Source: Silurus meridionalis
Taxonomy: Eukaryota; Chordata; Actinopteri; Siluriformes; Siluridae
Length of the DNA: 64,000 bases
Direction of reading: 5' to 3'
Assembly (NCBI RefSeq): GCF_014805685.1
Contig: NC_060887.1
Location: 14,447,963-14,511,962 of the forward strand
Under the pieces are notes generated by a model. That model did not search any database, was not told the DNA's origin, and saw only the letters and a program-made list of their open reading frames with translations. Positions 59,726 through 64,000 of the stretch are shown here, piece by piece; the stretch's first letter is position 1, and every line of letters begins with the position of its first letter. The position numbers and the translations under genes are program-made.

Positions 59726-61519
59726 TTAGTTTGTAATGTTCCAAAAAGATTATGATTTTGTTATTGTACAAAACAAATCAAATGCTAAAAAATATCTTTA
59801 TATTTTTAACTACAAACATTGGGATGTAAACGGTAAATGAAAACAAACTGTGATCATTTGCATGATAAACCCATATTTTATTCACAATAGAACATAAAAA
59901 ATAGGTATAAAAAATACAAAAGGAAAAAAAAAAATTTGATGGCAACATGTCTCAAAAAATAGGAACATGTACTATATAAATATGCAATATGATAGCTAAC
60001 TATTAGCTTAACTAGCTGACTAGCCCAGCCAATCTCACTAAAGTTTTTAAAAGTGTAATTAAGCCTGTGTTTATGCTAACAGCAACCTTAAACACAGCTC
60101 AGCAACTGACTAGGTAGCAAAAGACTGAAAAAGTAAGTGTTACTTGAAACAAACAATTAAAGGAACATTTTGCAAACAGATGTAACCCCCTTGATTTGTA
60201 CACTATTTAAAAAAAAAAAAAAAAAAAAAAATTTCATTGCAACTCCTTTTGGGTTGTATAGAACTAAGAAACTTCTGTATGTCTGATGCAATGATAAGAT
60301 CTAACCACTAGAGACACTGTGAGCGAGTTGATGGAATCTTGCATAAGGTTTCTAATTGAGAAGAGCAAACAAAAAGAGAACGGTCAGTGCTTATTGGATT
60401 TTTTTCTTTTACAGGAAATTTACATTTATATTTTGTTTATATGTTATAAAAAACAATTAGAGCTTTATTTGATATTTAAGAAGTAATTTTGTTGTGAAGG
60501 TCAAATTAGTACGAAGTTAATTAACTTGTGTACAACGCTAGTTAATTTGTTTTAGTTTGAATTATTACATCAGCAATGAGTCTGTAATGTTTTGTCTGTA
60601 ATGTTCTTTGAATGTTTTACAATGATATATGTTGTGTATTTGAATACTTTAATGTGTTTAAGTGTGATTATATCCATTGATGTGTCACGGATTAGCTGGA
60701 TTAGCGTTTGTACTCATTGACATTTTGTGTAGCTGAGATCTCACATGCATACACTATACAGGTAGAAAGTAACACAAAAGCCTTTGTACACAGACATTCT
60801 TCTATTATTTACTGTGTGTTTATTGTGTGTGCATTTTTTTTTTTGATTTAATCTAATTTGTCGGACACATTATTGAGCCATTTATTTGTTTATTTGTTTG
60901 TTTGTTTGTTTGTTCTTTTCTGGGTTAATGCTGTTAAGTGGGAGCCAGACAGTTTACATTATCCCTTTATATTTATTGTTTCCTTGTGCATTTAAAATAA
61001 AATTGCAGGCTATTACTTGGTCAATAGTAATTGGCTTAAAATTTAAATTGTTTAATCTCAAATCCTCCTAGAGCTGAACCAAAGTTTTTTTTAAACTCTG
61101 TTGAGTTAAATACATGTAATATCTTCTGCATTGTAGCGGGTTACACAAATAATTAGGTTAATTGTCAACAGGCCAGCAAATTTATCTTAGAGGCAGAATG
61201 TCTCAGAATTAAAGATGGGCAGTCATTCACCAATCTAAGAAAAACTGTCTTTAAATTCTAAAACAATTTCAGAATAATGTTCCTTAACATAAAAATGACA
61301 AAGACTTTGAATATCTGATCATCTACAGTATATAATATATCCAAACATTACGAGAATCTAGAGAAATCTCTGCAAATCTCTGTGGGGAAAATCAATATTG
61401 GATGCTCGTGATCAATCGGCGCTGCCATATGTGGAGTATATACATTGTGGTATATTAGAAATATCTGTCATGGATAGTCAGGGAAATTGCTCAGTTAATT
61501 TCTCAGGTAATTGCTGTGG
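59726..61519. other. intergenic DNA
   Basis: AT-rich unique sequence with an A-run at 60209-60231 and TTTG units near 60890-60915. No gene or element recognised. Confidence 0.5.
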
Positions 61520-61835
61520 ATTTCTGCACTGACGGCATCAACAGTGGGTGGGACCGCACCGCTCTTTGTACGATGCCTTTCTGCGGGGTCTTTCTACTGA
61601 GGTGAAGGATGAGCTGGCTGCCCGGGAGATACCACTTAGCCTGAATGGTCTGATCACCCTGGCCACCAGGATTGACTAGAGGATTTGGGAGTGCCATGCA
61701 GAAAGCATTTTGTATTCACCTGTCTTGTTGACATTCCCATTTTTCCCCGCTCCAAAGAACACGTCCACTATGTCTGGTCTGTGCTCCGATGCCTTCTTTA
61801 GAATGGCTTGTATACCATGGCAGGGAAGTGCTTAG
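61520..61835 (+). pseudogene. Ty3/gypsy scrap: Gag fused to RT remnant
   Basis: Reads LYDAFLRGLSTEVKDELAAR and LSLNGLITLATRID (Gag) followed by a stop. From about 61725 it reads DIPIFPRSKEHVHYVWSVL with a stop, then GLYTMAGKC, the region just after the RT active site. Several kilobases between these parts are missing. Abuts DIRS copy 3. Confidence 0.75.
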
Positions 61836-62333
61836 GGAATGCGCCCAAGTGTTCACACTCTGAAAAAATGTGTGTAATCAGTCAAAAATTGGACGCTGGT
61901 GGTCACTGACCAGAAAGTATAAAACGCATATCGAGTGAAGGCAGCTGCAGCTTCTGTTTGTTCGTCAGAAAAGAAAAAAAAATATATATAAATTCCTGGG
62001 CGCTGAGCACGCTAGTGGGTTCTCGAGAGAGCCAGCTGCATGTCAATGGCAGAGCATTAGCTCCATCTCTCTTCCTCTGAGCAGAAGGGGGCGCGCTTTG
62101 TGAGCTAGGCTCAAGGAGCTATGGAGTTGGGGCGGAGCCAGGTCGGGTTTCCGAGGGATCTGACTGCGCATTCTGCGCTCTTTCAGCGCAGATTCTCTGC
62201 ACATTCTGTGCATGATATGCTCATATTGCACCGCGCTCACTGTGCAGTGCATATTCTGCTCGCATTTCTATGTGATCGCTCCACTCCCAGAAAGCACTCC
62301 TCGAGCGGGGTTCTCTCACTCCTCGTAGTAAAC

Positions 62334-62362
62334 AAATAAATAAATAAATAAATAAATAAATA
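62334..62362. repeat. (AAAT)n microsatellite
   Basis: Seven AAAT units in the leader or first ORF region of DIRS copy 3. Confidence 0.95.
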
Positions 62363-62607
62363 ACCTAATCCCTATCGGGATCTCCCGTTTTTTCCAGACC
62401 TGCACACTGAGGTGTCATGGTCCTGGGACCACCTCTTGCCTCATGTCCCCGACATTACCTACGAAAACCCTGCGTAATACAAGCCCTTGTCTCGACAAAG
62501 GGGCACATCTGGCTCACTTTCTCTGACATTTCTGACAGGGATAGGGCTGAGCTGCTGGACACCCTACTCACACCTTTAGGAGTTAGAAACAGGCTCGGCG
62601 AGCACAG

Positions 62608-62640
62608 CCCCAACCCCAACCCCAACCCCAACCCCAACCC
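62608..62640. repeat. (CCCCAA)n tract
   Basis: About five CCCCAA units; the complement (GGGGTT) has four or more G4 runs and could form a G-quadruplex. It resembles ciliate-type telomere repeats only by sequence. Confidence 0.9.
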
Positions 62641-62929
62641 ACCATCTACCATCGGGAGGTACGGAAACACATCGATGCGTTTCGCACTCCCCCTGTCAGG
62701 GATCCTGCGTGGCACTCTGTGCCGAAGCCACCCCTAGAGCCATATTAGGGCACTGCCCTGGCTCTAGGCACACTGGAGGTTAGTAAGACTGATACCCCTA
62801 AGGCACTTTCTGGCAGCTTGGAAAGCTCTTAAAGATGTTTCTTAGTGGGTTCTGCACACTGTAGAGTGAGGCTGCTCGTTTCATTTTGATTTTCCTCCGC
62901 CCTATCTTCACGGGATTCTTCCCACCCTA

Positions 62930-63544
62930 ATGGGAAACCGGCAGACTCTAATCATGGAACAGGAAGTAAACACTCTTCTGGGGATGGAGGCCATCGAGGT
63001 GGTCACTCTATCAGAACAAGAGTCCGGGTTCTATAGCCAGTACTTCATACTTCCCAAAAAGGTCAGAGGGTTGCGTCCTATCTTAGATCTACATCAGCTG
63101 AACCGCTCTTTCATGAGACTCAGGTTCAAGATGCTGACCCTCAAGCAGGTCATGCTTCAAATCAAATCTGAGCACTGGTTTGTCACGGTAGATCTAAAGT
63201 ATGCGTACTTTCATGTATCCATCCTACCTTCTCACAGGAAGTTCCTGAGGTCCGTTTTCGGAGCCGAAGCTTACCAATACCGGGTTCTTCTTCTATTTGG
63301 CCTTGCCCTTTCACCCCGTACCTTCACAAAATGTGTGGATGCGGCTCTGGTTCCCCTCCGGTCTTAGGGCATCTGCAGCCTCAACTACATTTACAATTGG
63401 TTGATCCTAGCTCAATCAGAGCAGTTGGCGGTCCGGCATCGAGATGATGTTCTCGCCCACATGAGGGCGTTGGGGTTTTGGATGAATGCCGGGAAGAGTG
63501 TGCTTTCTCCATTACAGAGAACCACCTATCTCGGTGTCATATGA
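62930..63544 (+). pseudogene. DIRS reverse transcriptase
   Basis: Frame from MGNRQTLIMEQEV reads LPKKVRGLRPILDLHQLNRS, FKMLTLKQVM, WFVTVDLKYAYFHVSILP (motif A Asp kept), HRKFLRSVFGAEAYQYRVLL and LSPRTFTKCVDAALVPLRS, then a stop at 63365-63367. The continuation LNYIYNWLILAQSEQ has YN where the catalytic DD is expected, so the enzyme is dead. RTTYLGVI and a stop end the region. Confidence 0.88.
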
Positions 63545-64000
63545 AAATCGATTACTTTGTGTGCACAGCTTTTCCCCTGCCCGCATTATTGCCATCCTTA
63601 CAGCCGTCAGGAAGGTCAGAGAAGGGCAGTTTGATTCCATGGCTCAGGACCCGTGGGTTCTCACGGAGGGCCAACCCCCTCCACACCCTCAAGGTCACAC
63701 AGCAATGCCTACGTGCCTTAGATGTTTAGAGAGATCCCCGGTTCCTATCTTTAGGCCAGGTGCTGGGAGTCCCCGGTCGTCGCTTAATGCTAACGACGGA
63801 TGCATCCCTCACAACTTCTCTCATTAAGAGCAGTTCACATTTCCGGCTGGTTGAACGAGGCAGCAGACACTCTGTCGAGGCAGAGTTTGAGACCCGGGGA
63901 ATGGCGGCTTCACCCCAATGTGTTGGAGCAGGTTTGGTTGAATTTCCAAAGAGCCCAGGTGGATCTGTTCACGTCTCGAGAGACATCGCACTGTCCCCTC
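63545..64000 (+). pseudogene. DIRS RNase H region, frameshifted and cut by the window edge
   Basis: Scattered blocks: ILTAVRKVREGQFDSMAQD, FSRRANPLHTLKVTQQCLRA, LMLTTDAS-like LNANDGC, LNEAADTLSRQSLRPGEW, RLHPNVLEQVWLNFQRAQVD and LFTSRETSHCP. Homologous to the minus-strand remnant at 48205-48735. Confidence 0.8.

Larger units (their letters stand above)
61836..64000 (+). mobile_element. DIRS-like retrotransposon, copy 3 (continues past the window)
   Basis: Opens with terminal-unit sequence (gtgttcacactctga, gtgtgtaatcagtcaaaaat, gtataaaacgcatat) matching 53859-54160 in reverse. Then a broken first ORF region (62000-62850), an RT at 62930 onward and an RNase H-like region to the edge. Best-preserved of the three copies but still carrying stops and active-site changes. 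Confidence 0.87.

Overview
The window looks like teleost fish nuclear DNA, quite possibly from an otophysan or catfish-like species, though I cannot fix the species. It has long CA/GT, TA, GATA, TATC and AAT microsatellites, many Tc1-type transposons and MITEs, tRNA-derived SINEs, several classes of non-LTR retrotransposon and DIRS-type retrotransposons. There is one recognisable host gene and about 55 kb of gene-poor flank.

Region 1 (1-9.5 kb): an Iroquois homeobox gene on the minus strand, best matched to irx1. Exon 1 is 8870-9148, exon 2 is 4775-5714 and carries the TALE homeodomain, an acidic block and the [15 protein letters not shown] motif, and a short third exon at about 4031-4098 was recovered by reading splice sites. 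The last few codons typical of Irx1 were not found with confidence. Intron 1 holds a 105-nt perfect-looking hairpin and two old SINE pieces.

Region 2 (9.5-46.8 kb): upstream flank with no second host gene. In vertebrates irx1 and irx2 are divergently transcribed across a gene desert rich in conserved regulatory elements, so this side probably faces irx2. Several unique, GC-balanced, homeodomain-site-rich blocks (14.8, 17.1, 20.0, 27.4, 28.3, 36.2 kb) are candidate enhancers. They sit among Tc1 copies, two copies of a CAGTGGAACC-ended element, a minisatellite split by a LINE and SINEs, a large palindrome, Ty3/gypsy debris, and a 2.2-kb tandem duplication (28101-30299 / 30300-32500) that differs almost only in homopolymer lengths.

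Region 3 (46.8-64 kb): a nested retrotransposon district. A decayed DIRS-like element lies on the minus strand at 46.8-48.7 kb. A second DIRS copy (50.4-54.2 kb, plus) is split by an L2/CR1-like LINE (51.0-53.5 kb). A third LINE (minus) is split by an RTE-like LINE at 54829-57363 with a perfect 10-bp target-site duplication. A Ty3/gypsy scrap joins a third DIRS copy that runs off the right edge. All transposon ORFs seen are broken.

No rRNA or CRISPR array, and no convincing tRNA gene, was seen. The most useful results are the irx1 exon 3, the recent tandem duplication of a candidate regulatory block, and the precisely resolved nested insertions.
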